Of a stretch of DNA of 47,401 nucleotides, positions 32,992-41,734 are shown one piece after another. Source of the DNA: Streptomyces adelaidensis (lineage in GTDB: Bacteria > Actinomycetota > Actinomycetes > Streptomycetales > Streptomycetaceae); assembly GCF_016598475.1 (NCBI RefSeq), contig NZ_JAEMUX010000070.1, forward strand, positions 1 to 47,401, given 5' to 3'. The notes beneath the pieces were generated by a model that made no database searches, was not told where the DNA came from, and was given only the letters and a program-made list of their open reading frames with translations. How positions within the stretch are numbered: position 1 is the first letter of the stretch; each line of letters starts with the position of its first letter. The position numbers were made by a program, and so were the translations under genes.

Positions 32992-34242
32992 ATGTCCGGG
33001 CTCAGCATCAGCAGACGCGGTCTCCTCGCGGGCGCCTCGGCGGTCGGCGCGACCGCCGCCCTCAGCGCGTGCGGCGCCAAGACGGGCAGCGACACGACGT
33101 CCACCGGTGCCCAGGCGGACACCTCCGGCGACACCGTCAAGGTGGGTCTGCTGAACTCGCTCTCGGGCACCATGGCCATCAGCGAGGTCACCGTCCACAA
33201 CGCGCTACTGCTCGCGGTCAAGGAGATCAACGCCGCCGGCGGCGTCCTCGGCAAGAAGCTGAAGCCCGTCAGCCAGGACGGTGCCTCCGACTGGCCGACC
33301 TTCGCCGAGAAGGCGGAGGCCCTGATCACCGACGACAAGGTGATCGCCACCTTCGGCTGCTGGACCTCCGCCAGCCGCAAGGCCGTCAAGCCGGTCTTCG
33401 AGCGCTACAAGTCGCTCCTCTTCTACCCCGTGCAGTACGAGGGCCTGGAGCAGTCCCCGTACATCTTCTACATCGGCGCCACCACCAACCAGCAGATCGT
33501 CCCCGCCCTCGACTACCTCAAGAAGCAGGGCCTGACCCGGTTGTACCTGGTCGGCAGCGACTACGTCTTCCCGCGCACCGCCAACAAGATAATCAAGGCG
33601 TACGCCGAGGCCCAGGGCATGAAGGTGGTCGGTGAGGACTACGCGCCGCTCGGCTCCACCGAGTTCAGCACCATCGTCAACAAGGTGAAGGACGCCGGCG
33701 CGGACGCCGTGTTCAACACCCTCAACGGCGACAGCAACGTGGCCTTCTTCAAGGAGTACAAGTCCGCGGGACTCACCGCGAAGAGCCTGCCCGTGCTGTC
33801 CGTGTCGATCGCCGAGGAAGAGGTCAAGAGCATCGGCACGCAGTACCTGGAGGGCCAGTTGACGGCCTGGAACTACTACGAGACCACTCCGGGTGCGGCG
33901 AACGAGAAGTTCGTGAAGGCGTATCAGGCCGCGTACGGCGCGGACAAGCCGACGAGTGACCCGATGGAGGCCGCCTACATCTCCGTCCACCTCTGGAAGG
34001 AGATGGTCGAGAAGGCCGGGTCCTTCGAGGCGGCGAAGGTGAAGAAGGCGGCCGACGGCATCGAGCTCGACGCGCCCGAGGGGAAGGTCACCGTCGACGG
34101 CGCGACCCAGCACGTCTACAAGACCGCGCGTATCGGAAAGGTCGGCTCGGACGGTCTGATCACCGAGGTCTGGAACTCCGGCAAGCCGATTCAGCCCGAC
34201 CCGTACCTGAAGGGCTACGACTGGGCTGCCGGCCTCTCCTGA
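32992..34242 (+). CDS. urtA: Urea ABC transporter substrate-binding lipoprotein UrtA
   Basis: A 416-residue binding protein with a Tat-type lipoprotein signal (SISRRGLLAGASAVG, lipobox SAC with Cys27). Mature segments VKVGLLNSLSGTMAISE, FGCWTSASRKAVKPVFE, LLFYPVQYEGLEQSP, SDYVFPRTANKI and SDPMEAAYISVHLWK are characteristic of UrtA. ATG 32992 has a perfect AAGGAGGT 6 bases upstream, so high expression is expected. First gene of urtABCDE; captures urea (or short amides) outside the membrane. Confidence 0.95.
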   Translation: MSGLSISRRGLLAGASAVGATAALSACGAKTGSDTTSTGAQADTSGDTVKVGLLNSLSGTMAISEVTVHNALLLAVKEINAAGGVLGKKLKPVSQDGASDWPTFAEKAEALITDDKVIATFGCWTSASRKAVKPVFERYKSLLFYPVQYEGLEQSPYIFYIGATTNQQIVPALDYLKKQGLTRLYLVGSDYVFPRTANKIIKAYAEAQGMKVVGEDYAPLGSTEFSTIVNKVKDAGADAVFNTLNGDSNVAFFKEYKSAGLTAKSLPVLSVSIAEEEVKSIGTQYLEGQLTAWNYYETTPGAANEKFVKAYQAAYGADKPTSDPMEAAYISVHLWKEMVEKAGSFEAAKVKKAADGIELDAPEGKVTVDGATQHVYKTARIGKVGSDGLITEVWNSGKPIQPDPYLKGYDWAAGLS

Positions 34243-34248
34243 GGTCTC

Positions 34249-34396
34249 CTCGCCCCCGCCGCCCCTACCCGTCCCACCCCCGGGGCTCCGCCCCGGACCC
34301 CGCTCCTCAAACGCCGGAGGGGCTGATTTTTCAGCGGGGGTCTGGGGGCGCGGCCCCCAGGAACGGGATGGGACGGGTAGGGGCGGCGGGGGCGAG
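34249..34396 (+). repeat. Large nested inverted repeat between urtA and urtB
   Basis: Arms of 28 bases, 34249-34276 and 34369-34396, are perfect complements (CTCGCCCCCG...). Inside lie smaller stems, including GCTGA-TTTT-TCAGC (34322-34335) and AGCGGGGG paired with CCCCGCT. The inner block resembles a repeat I know from many Streptomyces intergenic regions. It begins 7 bases after the urtA stop; it likely stabilises the urtA message and reduces read-through into urtBCDE. Confidence 0.85.
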
Positions 34397-34464
34397 AAAA
34401 GAAGGCCCCGCCCACGCAGACCATCGCACCCGAACGCCCCGTCCCCCCGACCCGGAGCCGCTCA

Positions 34465-35352
34465 ATGACGGTCATCCTCAACCAGTCCTTCACCGGCATC
34501 AGCATCGGTGCCGTACTCCTGCTGATCGCGCTCGGCCTGACCCTGACCTTCGGTCAGATGGGCGTGATCAACATGGCGCACGGCGAGTTCATCATGGCCG
34601 GCGCCTACACGACGTACGTGCTGCAGAAGTCCATCAGCAGCGCCGGCGCCTCCCTGCTCGTGGCGCTCCCCCTGGCCTTCCTGGTCGCGGGAGCGATGGG
34701 CGCACTGCTCGAATTGCTGCTCATCCGGCGCCTCTACACGAGACCTCTGGACACCCTGCTGGTGACCTGGGGCGTCTCCCTGATGCTCCAGCAGCTGGCC
34801 CGCGACGTCTTCGGCGCCCCGAACGTCCAGGCCCGCGCCCCCGACCTGCTGACCGGCAACATCTCGGTCGGCGGCGGCATGACCTTCGCGAACAGCCGGC
34901 TGTTCATCCTCGGCCTCGCCCTGCTGTGCGTCCTGGGTCTCACCCTGATCCTGCGCCTGACGCCGCTCGGCCGCCGTATCCGGGCGGTCGTCCAGAACCG
35001 CGACCTCGCGGAGGTGTCGGGCATCGCGACCGAACGGGTGGACCGTACGACGTTCTTCATCGGCTCGGGCCTCGCGGGCGTGGCCGGTGTGGCGCTGACG
35101 CTGGTCGGCCCGATCGGCCCGACGATGGGCACCAACTACATCGTCGACGCCTTCCTGGTCGTGGTCGTCGGCGGGATCGGCCAGCTCAAGGGCAGCGTCA
35201 TCACGGCCTTCGCACTCGGCGTCCTGCAGTCCGTGCTGGAGTACTCGACGACGGTCAGCGTCGCCAAGGTCGTCGTGCTGGTGGCGATCGTCGCCTTCCT
35301 GCAATGGCGGCCCCAGGGCCTGTACACACTGCGCACCAGGAGCCTGGCATGA
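34465..35352 (+). CDS. urtB: Urea ABC transporter permease UrtB
   Basis: A 295-residue LivH-type permease with about eight helices: FTGISIGAVLLLIALGLTLTFG, VINMAHGEFIMAGAYTTY, RDLAEVSGIATERVDRTTFF and the ending VVVVGGIGQLKGSV. Paired with UrtC to form the channel. Its TGA overlaps the urtC ATG by 4 bases. Confidence 0.94.
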   Translation: MTVILNQSFTGISIGAVLLLIALGLTLTFGQMGVINMAHGEFIMAGAYTTYVLQKSISSAGASLLVALPLAFLVAGAMGALLELLLIRRLYTRPLDTLLVTWGVSLMLQQLARDVFGAPNVQARAPDLLTGNISVGGGMTFANSRLFILGLALLCVLGLTLILRLTPLGRRIRAVVQNRDLAEVSGIATERVDRTTFFIGSGLAGVAGVALTLVGPIGPTMGTNYIVDAFLVVVVGGIGQLKGSVITAFALGVLQSVLEYSTTVSVAKVVVLVAIVAFLQWRPQGLYTLRTRSLA

Positions 35353-36533
35353 CGACGACAACGCCCTCTCCCGAGAAGACTGCTCCCGCGGCAGAGCCGT
35401 CGGCATCCGTCCTGGACCGCTTCCGTGTGCCCGGCGCCTTCCTCCTCGGCGCCGTCCTGCTCATCGGCGTCGCCCCGCTCGCCCTCTCCGACTTCCGGCT
35501 CAACCTCCTCGCCAAATACCTGTGTTACGCGATCGTGGCGGTCGGCGTGAGTCTCGCCTGGGGCCGCGGCGGGCTGCTCGTCCTCGGCCAGGGCGTCTTC
35601 TTCGGCCTCGGCGGCTACGCCATGGCCATGCACCTCAAGCTCACCGACGCCGCGGCGACCGGCCAGCCGCTGCCCGACTTCATGCAGCTGTACGGCACCG
35701 GCGACACGCTGCCCTGGTGGTGGGAGCCGTTCGCCAACCCGGTCTTCGCGCTCGCCATGACCGTCCTGCTGCCCATGGCGGTCGCCGGGCTGCTCGGCTT
35801 CCTCGTCTTCCGCCGCCGGGTGAAGGGCGCGTACTTCGCGATCCTCAGCCAGGCGCTGGCCGCCGCCCTCGCCATCTGGCTCGTCGGCCAGCAGGCCACC
35901 ACCGGAGGCACCAACGGCCTCACCGACATGCAGGGCTTCTTCGGCTACGACCTCGACGACCCGGTCAACCAGCGGATGGTGTACTTCATCATCGCCGCCG
36001 TGCTCCTGCTGCTGATGGCCGCGGCCCGTCAGCTGTTCGTCAGCCGCTACGGCGAACTCCTCGTCGCCGTACGGGACTCCGAGGAGCGCGTCCGTTTCCT
36101 CGGCTACAACCCGGCCGACGTCAAGCTCGTCGCGTACGTCGTCGCCGCCGGCATGGCGGGCCTCGCGGGTGCCCTCTTCGTCCCGGCGGTCGGGATCATC
36201 TCCCCGGCCCTGATCGGCGTCGTCCCGTCCATCGGCTTCGTCATCGGCGCGGCGGTGGGCGGCCGGGCCTCCCTGGTGGGTGCCGTACTCGGCGCGATCG
36301 CGGTGGCCTGGGCGCAGAGCACGCTCTCCGACGCCTTCCCGGCCGCGTGGACATACCTCCAGGGCATGCTGTTCGTGCTGGCGGTCGGCTTCCTGCCCGG
36401 CGGCCTGGCCTCCCTGGCGAGCGTGGTGCGCAAGCGCCGTACCCCGACGACCCCGACCCCGACCTCGATCCCCACCCCCACCCCGACCCCGGCACCGGCA
36501 CCGGCCTCGGCCCGGACAGGAGGAACGGCATGA
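35349..36533 (+). CDS. urtC: Urea ABC transporter permease UrtC
   Basis: A 394-residue LivM-type permease with about nine helices. Urt-specific segments include KYLCYAIVAVGVSLAWGRGGL, GQGVFFGLGGYAMAMHLKL, GGTNGLTDMQGFFGYDL and RVRFLGYNPADVKLVAY. The C-terminus (about 360-394) is a Thr/Pro repeat (TPTPTPAPAPAS) from CCCCGAC-type DNA repeats. Overlaps urtB and urtD by 4 bases each. Confidence 0.94.
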   Translation: MTTTTPSPEKTAPAAEPSASVLDRFRVPGAFLLGAVLLIGVAPLALSDFRLNLLAKYLCYAIVAVGVSLAWGRGGLLVLGQGVFFGLGGYAMAMHLKLTDAAATGQPLPDFMQLYGTGDTLPWWWEPFANPVFALAMTVLLPMAVAGLLGFLVFRRRVKGAYFAILSQALAAALAIWLVGQQATTGGTNGLTDMQGFFGYDLDDPVNQRMVYFIIAAVLLLLMAAARQLFVSRYGELLVAVRDSEERVRFLGYNPADVKLVAYVVAAGMAGLAGALFVPAVGIISPALIGVVPSIGFVIGAAVGGRASLVGAVLGAIAVAWAQSTLSDAFPAAWTYLQGMLFVLAVGFLPGGLASLASVVRKRRTPTTPTPTSIPTPTPTPAPAPASARTGGTA

Positions 36534-37333
36534 GCGGCGAGGGACTGACGGTCCGCGATCTGCGGGTCACGTTCGACGGCTTCAAGGCCGTCGACGGCGT
36601 GGACCTCGACATCCGCCCCGGCGACCTGCGCTTCCTCATCGGCCCGAACGGCGCCGGCAAGACGACGCTCGTCGACGCGGTCACCGGACTGGTGAAGTCC
36701 ACCGGGTCGGTGCGCTTCGGCGGCGAGGAGCTCATCGGCAGGCCCGTCCACCGGATCGCCCGCATGGGCATCGGCCGTACGTTCCAGACGGCCACGGTCT
36801 TCGAGGAGCTGACCGTCCTGCAGAACCTGGACATCGCGGCGGGCGCCGGACGCGGCCCGCTGACGATGCTCCGGCGCCGCAAGGGCATACCCGAGCCGGT
36901 GAACAGGGCCCTGGAGACCACCGGGCTGACCGACCTGCGGGACCGCCCGGCGGGCGTCCTCGCGCACGGTCAGAAGCAGTGGCTGGAGATCGGCATGCTG
37001 CTCGTCCAGGACGTGAGGCTGCTGCTGCTCGACGAGCCCGTCGCCGGTATGAGCCATGACGAACGCGAGTCCACCGGCGAGCTGCTGCGACGCGTCAGCG
37101 AGGACCACACGGTCGTCGTCATCGAGCACGACATGGACTTCATGCGCTCCTTCGCCCGCAGCGTCACCGTCCTGCACGCAGGCAAGGTCCTCAGCGAGGG
37201 CTCGGTCAGCGAGGTCCAGGCCGACGCCAAGGTCCAGGAGGTGTACCTGGGCCGGGCCGCCGAACCGGAGCCAGAGCCCATCCGCGCCGCCGAACCGGCC
37301 GCCGCTGCCGTACCCGTCGGCGAGGAGGCGTGA
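36530..37333 (+). CDS. urtD: Urea ABC transporter ATP-binding protein UrtD
   Basis: A 267-residue LivG-type ATPase: Walker A IGPNGAGKTT, RTFQTATVFEELTVLQNL, the atypical signature LAHGQKQWLEIGMLL that marks UrtD, and Walker B LLLLDEPVAGM with IEHDMDFM switch. C-terminal Glu/Pro/Ala-rich tail. AGGAGG lies 5 bases before ATG 36530. Confidence 0.95.
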   Translation: MSGEGLTVRDLRVTFDGFKAVDGVDLDIRPGDLRFLIGPNGAGKTTLVDAVTGLVKSTGSVRFGGEELIGRPVHRIARMGIGRTFQTATVFEELTVLQNLDIAAGAGRGPLTMLRRRKGIPEPVNRALETTGLTDLRDRPAGVLAHGQKQWLEIGMLLVQDVRLLLLDEPVAGMSHDERESTGELLRRVSEDHTVVVIEHDMDFMRSFARSVTVLHAGKVLSEGSVSEVQADAKVQEVYLGRAAEPEPEPIRAAEPAAAAVPVGEEA

Positions 37334-37338
37334 CACCC

Positions 37339-38031
37339 ATGCTGGAGATCAACTCCGTCCAGGCCGGCTACGACCGGACGACCGTGCTGCACGGCGTGAC
37401 CGTCGCCGTACCGAAGGACGGCGTCGGAGCCGTCCTCGGCCACAACGGCGCCGGCAAGAGCACCCTCCTGCGCGCGGCGATGGGCCTGCTCAAGCCGCGG
37501 AGCGGGAGCGTCCTGCTGAACGGCGAGGACATCACGAACCTCGCCCCGCACCAGCGGGTGGCCAGGGGCATGGCGTACGTCCCCCAGGGCCAGCAGTCCT
37601 TTCCGCACCTCACCACCGCCGAGAACCTGCGACTCGTCGCCGACGGCCGGCCCGACGGCAAGGAGGCCGTCGCCGAGGCCCTGGACCTGTTCCCCGCCCT
37701 TCGGGAGCTGTCCGGTCGACGGGCAGGGCTCCTCTCCGGCGGCCAGCGTCAGCAACTCGCCATCGCCCGCGCCCTGATCACCCGTCCGAAGCTCCTGCTG
37801 CTCGACGAGCCCACCGAGGGCATCCAGCCCTCCGTCGTCGCCGAGATCGAGGAGACCGTCCTCGCCCTGACCCGCCGCGGCGGTCTCTCCGTCCTCCTCG
37901 TCGAACAGCACGTGGGCTTCGCGATGCGGGCGGCTCAGCGGTACTACGTACTGGAAGCGGGCCGGGTCACCTCCTCGGGTGAGGGAGGGACGGGGGCCGA
38001 GCGGACCGTGCGGGCGGCGCTCAGCGTCTGA
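37339..38031 (+). CDS. urtE: Urea ABC transporter ATP-binding protein UrtE
   Basis: A 230-residue LivF-type ATPase: Walker A LGHNGAGKST, VPQGQQSFPHLTTAENL, signature LLSGGQRQQLAIARAL and LLLLDEPTEGIQPSVV, the last being the UrtE hallmark. ATG 37339 is favoured, since GAGGAGG lies about 11 bases upstream; GTG 37330, which overlaps the urtD stop, would be only one base from that site. Last gene of the operon. Confidence 0.95.
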   Translation: MLEINSVQAGYDRTTVLHGVTVAVPKDGVGAVLGHNGAGKSTLLRAAMGLLKPRSGSVLLNGEDITNLAPHQRVARGMAYVPQGQQSFPHLTTAENLRLVADGRPDGKEAVAEALDLFPALRELSGRRAGLLSGGQRQQLAIARALITRPKLLLLDEPTEGIQPSVVAEIEETVLALTRRGGLSVLLVEQHVGFAMRAAQRYYVLEAGRVTSSGEGGTGAERTVRAALSV

Positions 38032-38071
38032 CGGTTCACCGCCGACGTCACTGCGACGGGTGCGGTGACCG
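38032..38071 (+). terminator. Hairpin after urtE
   Basis: CGGTTCACCGC (38032-38042) pairs with GCGGTGACCG (38062-38071) with one bulged T, starting right after the urtE stop. Confidence 0.5.
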
Positions 38072-38150
38072 TGGTGTGGGCGGTGGGGTGAGACTGGGCA
38101 CGTCACACTGCCCTGGCCGCCGACCGAGCCCACCGAGAGGACGTCCGATC

Positions 38151-38759
38151 GTGATCGAGCTTGTGAAGGAATTCCGCGTGGCCCTGCCGGCGTGGATCGA
38201 CGACGAGCTGGCCGACGTGCCCGCCGTCGTCCCCGACCGCGAGGACCGTATGCGGCTCGTGCACCGGCTCGCGGACCGCAACTGGCGGGAGGGCGACGGC
38301 GGCCCGTTCGCGGCCGTCGTCGCCGAGCAGGACACCGGCCGGATCGTCTCCGTCGGTGTGAACGTCGTCCTCACCACCGGCGTCTCCAGCGCCCACGCCG
38401 AGGTCGTCGCCCTCGGCCTCGCCCAGCGGGCGGCCGGCGGCTGGGACCTGGGCGGCGACGGCCTGCCCACTCACGAACTGGTCGTCAACTGGCGTCCGTG
38501 CGTGCAGTGTTACGGCGCCGCGATGTGGTCCGGAGTACGCGGTCTCGTCGTCGCCGGTGAGGGCCCCGAGCTGGAGGAGATCACGACGTTCGACGAGGGC
38601 CCGCTCGGCGACGACTGGGCCGAGCAGTTCGAGGCCCGCGGCATCAAGGTCGTGAGCGACGTCCTCCGCGACGAGGCACTGGCCGTGTTCCGCGCCTACC
38701 GCGAGGCCGTCGACGCCGACGACATCGTCGTCTACATCGCCCGAGGCGGCATCGACTGA
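38151..38759 (+). CDS. Nucleobase/nucleoside deaminase (CDA fold)
   Basis: A 202-residue zinc deaminase of the cytidine/guanine deaminase superfamily. The zinc/catalytic motif is His82-Ala-Glu84 (SSAHAEVVALGL) and the second zinc motif is Cys117-x2-Cys120 (WRPCVQC). The N-terminal extension (about 50 residues) and C-terminal helical part are as in guanine-deaminase-like members. It releases ammonia from a base or related heterocycle; the exact substrate is not clear. Position after urt suggests nitrogen salvage. GTG 38151; the 3' end overlaps the convergent MFS gene by 28 bases. Confidence 0.85.
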   Translation: MIELVKEFRVALPAWIDDELADVPAVVPDREDRMRLVHRLADRNWREGDGGPFAAVVAEQDTGRIVSVGVNVVLTTGVSSAHAEVVALGLAQRAAGGWDLGGDGLPTHELVVNWRPCVQCYGAAMWSGVRGLVVAGEGPELEEITTFDEGPLGDDWAEQFEARGIKVVSDVLRDEALAVFRAYREAVDADDIVVYIARGGID

Positions 38760-40015
38760 TACCGAGCCGGTCCTCGCCGCGCCAGGACCGCGCGCACATC
38801 GGCCGTCGGCCGAGCCGGCCACAGCCGTACGGCCGACAGCGCGGCGCCCAGCGCGATCGCCCCCAGCGCGAGGACCGCCCAGCCGAGCCCGGCCGCCGCC
38901 CCGAGCCACCCGGCCAGCGGATACGTCAGCAGCCAGCAGCCGTGCGAGAGGGAGAACTGCGCGGCGAACACGGCCGTACGCTCCCCGGGCGGCACCGAAC
39001 GGCGGATGAGCCGCCCGGTCGGAGTGAGCACCGCCGAGCACGCGGCACCGAACGCGGCCCAGACGACGAGCAGCGCGGGCAGCCGCCAACTCCCGCCCTG
39101 CGCGCCCGTGATCACCCCGAGCGCGCCGAAGACGACGGCCAGCGACAGCGCGCCCGGCAGCATCACCGCCCGGTCCGGCACCCGGTCCAGCAGACGCGGC
39201 AGAGCCAGCGCCACGACCATCGACCCGGCCCCGTACGCCCCGAGCGCCAGCGGCAGGGCGCCCGCCGACAGCCCCAGCACCTCGCGGACGTAGACGACGG
39301 AATTGACGGTCACCATCGCACCGGCCGCCGCGACCGCGAGGTCGAGCGCGAGCAGGGACCGCAGTCGGGGGACGCCGAGCAGGAGGCGGGTGCCGGCGGT
39401 CGCCTTGGCGTACGCGCCACCCCCGCACGGGGTGGTGGGGGCGGCCCGCTCGGGCAGGGCGGTGGTGACCACGAGCGCGGCCGAGGCGAGGAAACCGAGG
39501 ACGGTGCCGGTGAACAGCCAGTTGTAGGTGATGACGGACAGCAGCGCGGCCGCCAGCACGGGGGAGAACAGGCTCTCCAGGTCGTACGCCAGCCGCGACA
39601 TCGACAACGCCCGCGTGTAGTCGCGCTCCTCGGGCAGCACATCGGGGATGACGGCCTGGAACGTGGGTGTGAACGCGGCCGAGGCGGACTGGAGGAGGAA
39701 GACCAGGACGTACACCTGCCAGACCTCGCCCACGAACGGCAGGAACACGGCGACCCCGGCCCGGATCAGGTCTGCCGTCACCATGAGCGCCCGGCGCGGC
39801 AGCCGGCCGGCGATCGCGCCGACGGCCGGGGCGATCAGCACGTACGCCGCCATCTTGATCGCGAGCGCGGTGCCGAGCACGGAACCCGCGTCGGCACCCG
39901 CGATGTCGTACGCGAGCAGACCGAGGGCGACGGTCGCGAGCCCTGTTCCGGCCAGGGCGATGACCTGGGCGGCGAAGAGACGCCGGTAGGTGCGGTGGCG
40001 CAGGACGGCGAGCAT
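38732..40015 (-). CDS. MFS exporter under an ArsR-type metal sensor
   Basis: A 427-residue major-facilitator protein with about twelve helices, beginning MLAVLRHRTYRRLFAAQVIAL. Conserved parts include GRLPRRALMVTADLIRAG (loop 2-3) and YTRALSMSRLAYDLESLFSP, as in the EntS/NreB-like drug and metal exporters. ATG 40015 is chosen; longer in-frame starts would lie inside the 38-bp operator at 40071-40108. Divergent from an ArsR-family gene with an alpha-5 metal site, so Ni, Co or Zn efflux is the best guess; drug export cannot be excluded. Confidence 0.85.
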   Translation of the reverse strand: MLAVLRHRTYRRLFAAQVIALAGTGLATVALGLLAYDIAGADAGSVLGTALAIKMAAYVLIAPAVGAIAGRLPRRALMVTADLIRAGVAVFLPFVGEVWQVYVLVFLLQSASAAFTPTFQAVIPDVLPEERDYTRALSMSRLAYDLESLFSPVLAAALLSVITYNWLFTGTVLGFLASAALVVTTALPERAAPTTPCGGGAYAKATAGTRLLLGVPRLRSLLALDLAVAAAGAMVTVNSVVYVREVLGLSAGALPLALGAYGAGSMVVALALPRLLDRVPDRAVMLPGALSLAVVFGALGVITGAQGGSWRLPALLVVWAAFGAACSAVLTPTGRLIRRSVPPGERTAVFAAQFSLSHGCWLLTYPLAGWLGAAAGLGWAVLALGAIALGAALSAVRLWPARPTADVRAVLARRGPARYQSMPPRAM

Positions 40016-40070
40016 CCGGGTGGCTCCCCTCGGCTCGACGGTGTGGCCCTGCGGGCCGGTGCCCACAAGT

Positions 40071-40108
40071 CTAACCATCATGTGCGCAGATGCGCACATG
40101 ATGGTTAG
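40071..40108. promoter_or_regulatory. Perfect 38-bp ArsR-type operator (18-2-18 dyad)
   Basis: CTAACCATCATGTGCGCA (40071-40088) and TGCGCACATGATGGTTAG (40091-40108) are perfect complements around GA. The inner part fits the 12-2-12 dyad of SmtB/ArsR-family operators. It is placed to control both the MFS gene (start 40015) and the arsR-type gene (start 40164). Confidence 0.85.
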
Positions 40109-40163
40109 AGGTGAGGCCGCGACGGGTTCCCGCACCCCCGGCCGGTGCCTCTAGGCTGGGCTC

Positions 40164-40523
40164 ATGTCTGAACGCCACGCCGTGTCACCTGCGTCCGGTG
40201 CGCATCTGCGCGCCCCCGACAGCGCACGGCTCGCCGAGGCGACCGGAGTGTTCGCGATGCTCTCCGACGTCACCCGGTTGCATCTGCTGTGGCTCCTCGC
40301 CCAGGGCGAGTCGGACGTCGGCACGCTGGCCGAACGCTGCGAGGCGTCCCGCACCGCGGTCAGCCAGCACCTGGCGAAGCTGCGGCTCGCCGGGCTCGTG
40401 GACACCCGCCGAGAAGGACGCCACATCCACTACAGCCTCAGCGACGGCCATCTGCGGCGCCTGGTCGTGGAGGCGCTCAGCCACGCGGACCACCGGGTGA
40501 GCGGGCAGGCGCCGCACGACTGA
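40164..40523 (+). CDS. ArsR/SmtB-family metalloregulator with an alpha-5 metal site
   Basis: A 119-residue winged-helix repressor: LSDVTRLHLLWLLAQGESDVG, recognition helix CEASRTAVSQHLAKLRLAGLV and wing RREGRHIHYSL. The last helix carries Asp94-x-His96-x10-His107-x2-His110, exactly the alpha-5 motif used by CzrA (Zn/Co) and NmtR (Ni/Co); there is no Cys-rich alpha-3 site. It should release the 38-bp operator when metal binds, inducing itself and the divergent MFS exporter. Start ATG 40164 lies 55 bases after the operator. Confidence 0.9.
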   Translation: MSERHAVSPASGAHLRAPDSARLAEATGVFAMLSDVTRLHLLWLLAQGESDVGTLAERCEASRTAVSQHLAKLRLAGLVDTRREGRHIHYSLSDGHLRRLVVEALSHADHRVSGQAPHD

Positions 40524-40556
40524 CGCGTGGCAGCCGTACAAGGTGAGAGGCCGAAC

Positions 40557-41474
40557 GTGACCGCTGATTTCTCGCTCCGGCAACTGGAGTACTTCGTGGC
40601 CGTGGCCAACACGGGCTCCATGAGCGCGGCCGCCGTCCAGTGCCACGCCTCCCAGGCGGGCATCTCCACCGCGATCACCGACCTGGAGCGGCGGCTCGGC
40701 GTGCAACTGCTGGTGCGGCGGCGGGCCAAGGGCGTCTTCCTCACCGAGGCCGGCACCCGCGTCCTGGCGCACGCGCAGGCCGTACTCGCCCGGGCCGAGG
40801 ATCTCCGGGCGGGCGCCAAGGCGGAGAAGGGGCAGCTGGCCGGCCGGCTCACCATCGGGTGCTACGCCACTCTCTCCCCGTTCCTCGTCCCGCCGCTCGT
40901 CGACGGTTTCACCCGGCTCCACCCCGCCGTCGACCTCCATTTCGTCGACGGCTCCCAGGAGGAGATCCGCCAGTCCCTCCTCGACGGCACCTGCGACCTC
41001 GCCCTCCTCTACGAGACCGGCGCGGAGGCGGGCCTGACCTGCACGACCGTGCGGACGCGCAAGCCGTACGTGATCCTGCCGCCCGGCCACCCCCTGGCCG
41101 GGCGCGACGCCGTCTCCCTGACCGAACTCGCCGACGAGCCCCTGATCGTCTACGCGTCCCCGCCCGCCCCGGCCAACGCCGACCGCTGGCTGCACGCCGC
41201 CGGTGTCAAAGCCGCCGTCCGCTACCGCACTTCCAGCATCGAGGCCGTACGCGGCCTGGTCGCCCGGGGCCTCGGCTATTCCATGCTGATCCAGCGCTGG
41301 CCGACCGACGCGAGCTTCGAGGGCCTGCCCCTCGCCTCGGTGCCGATCAGCGACCCACTGGAGGAGGTCCGGGTCGTCGTCGCCCACGCCGCGAACGTCG
41401 TCCCCACCCACCGGGCGCGTGCCTTCGCCGAGTACGCGCGCGAGACCTTGGCGACCCCGGAGGGGAAGGACTGA
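40557..41474 (+). CDS. LysR-family transcriptional regulator
   Basis: A 305-residue LysR protein. N-terminal HTH (FSLRQLEYFVAVANTGSMSAAA, then QAGISTAITDLERRLGVQLL) and a C-terminal periplasmic-like effector domain (LAGRLTIGCYATLSPFLVPP, PGHPLAGRD, SIEAVRGLVARGLGYSML). GTG 40557 is favoured (GAGAGG 6 bases upstream); the frame is open to GTG 40527. Its usual divergent target gene is not apparent: it lies downstream of arsR and is followed by a truncated transporter, which may have been its partner. Confidence 0.88.
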   Translation: MTADFSLRQLEYFVAVANTGSMSAAAVQCHASQAGISTAITDLERRLGVQLLVRRRAKGVFLTEAGTRVLAHAQAVLARAEDLRAGAKAEKGQLAGRLTIGCYATLSPFLVPPLVDGFTRLHPAVDLHFVDGSQEEIRQSLLDGTCDLALLYETGAEAGLTCTTVRTRKPYVILPPGHPLAGRDAVSLTELADEPLIVYASPPAPANADRWLHAAGVKAAVRYRTSSIEAVRGLVARGLGYSMLIQRWPTDASFEGLPLASVPISDPLEEVRVVVAHAANVVPTHRARAFAEYARETLATPEGKD

Positions 41475-41511
41475 CCGGCTCGGAGACTGCGGTCGCCTGC
41501 GACGAGTGGCG

Positions 41512-41733
41512 TCAGCCGCCCCGGGCGAGCAGCAGCCCACCGAGGCACGCCACGGCGGCCGAGGCGACCATGGTCGCGGCCATCGGCAGCGCCGTGCCCT
41601 CCCCGCCCAGTCCGGCCGGCGGCGCCACGACGGCGGCCAGTGCGAACTGCGTGGCGCCCAGCAGCGCCGAGGCGCCGCCGGCCGCGTGCGGGGCGCGGGC
41701 GGTGGCGAGTGCCGTCGCGTTGGCGGCCACCAG
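41512..41733 (-). pseudogene. C-terminal stub of a Bcr/CflA-like drug-resistance MFS transporter
   Basis: Minus-strand residues LVAANATALATARAPHAAGG, ASALLGATQFALAAVVAPPA and the final GGEGTALPMAATMVASAA... match the last two helices of Bcr/CflA exporters (NATALAL, AGxASALLG, QF, P-G). The remaining ~330 residues are absent; upstream of about 41734 the sequence belongs to an opposite-strand acetyltransferase. Confidence 0.75.
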
Positions 41734-41734
41734 T

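Noticed and set aside
37330..37338. GTG 37330 as urtE start
   Set aside because: Only one base separates it from the GAGGAGG ribosome site; ATG 37339 has normal spacing.
40016..40135. Longer N-terminus for the MFS exporter
   Set aside because: It would place the start inside the 38-bp operator and add residues unlike MFS proteins.
40640..41733. Possible long plus-strand protein ending in the GNAT stub
   Set aside because: The upstream part is a shadow of the LysR gene and the transporter stub; only the last ~74 codons resemble GNAT.
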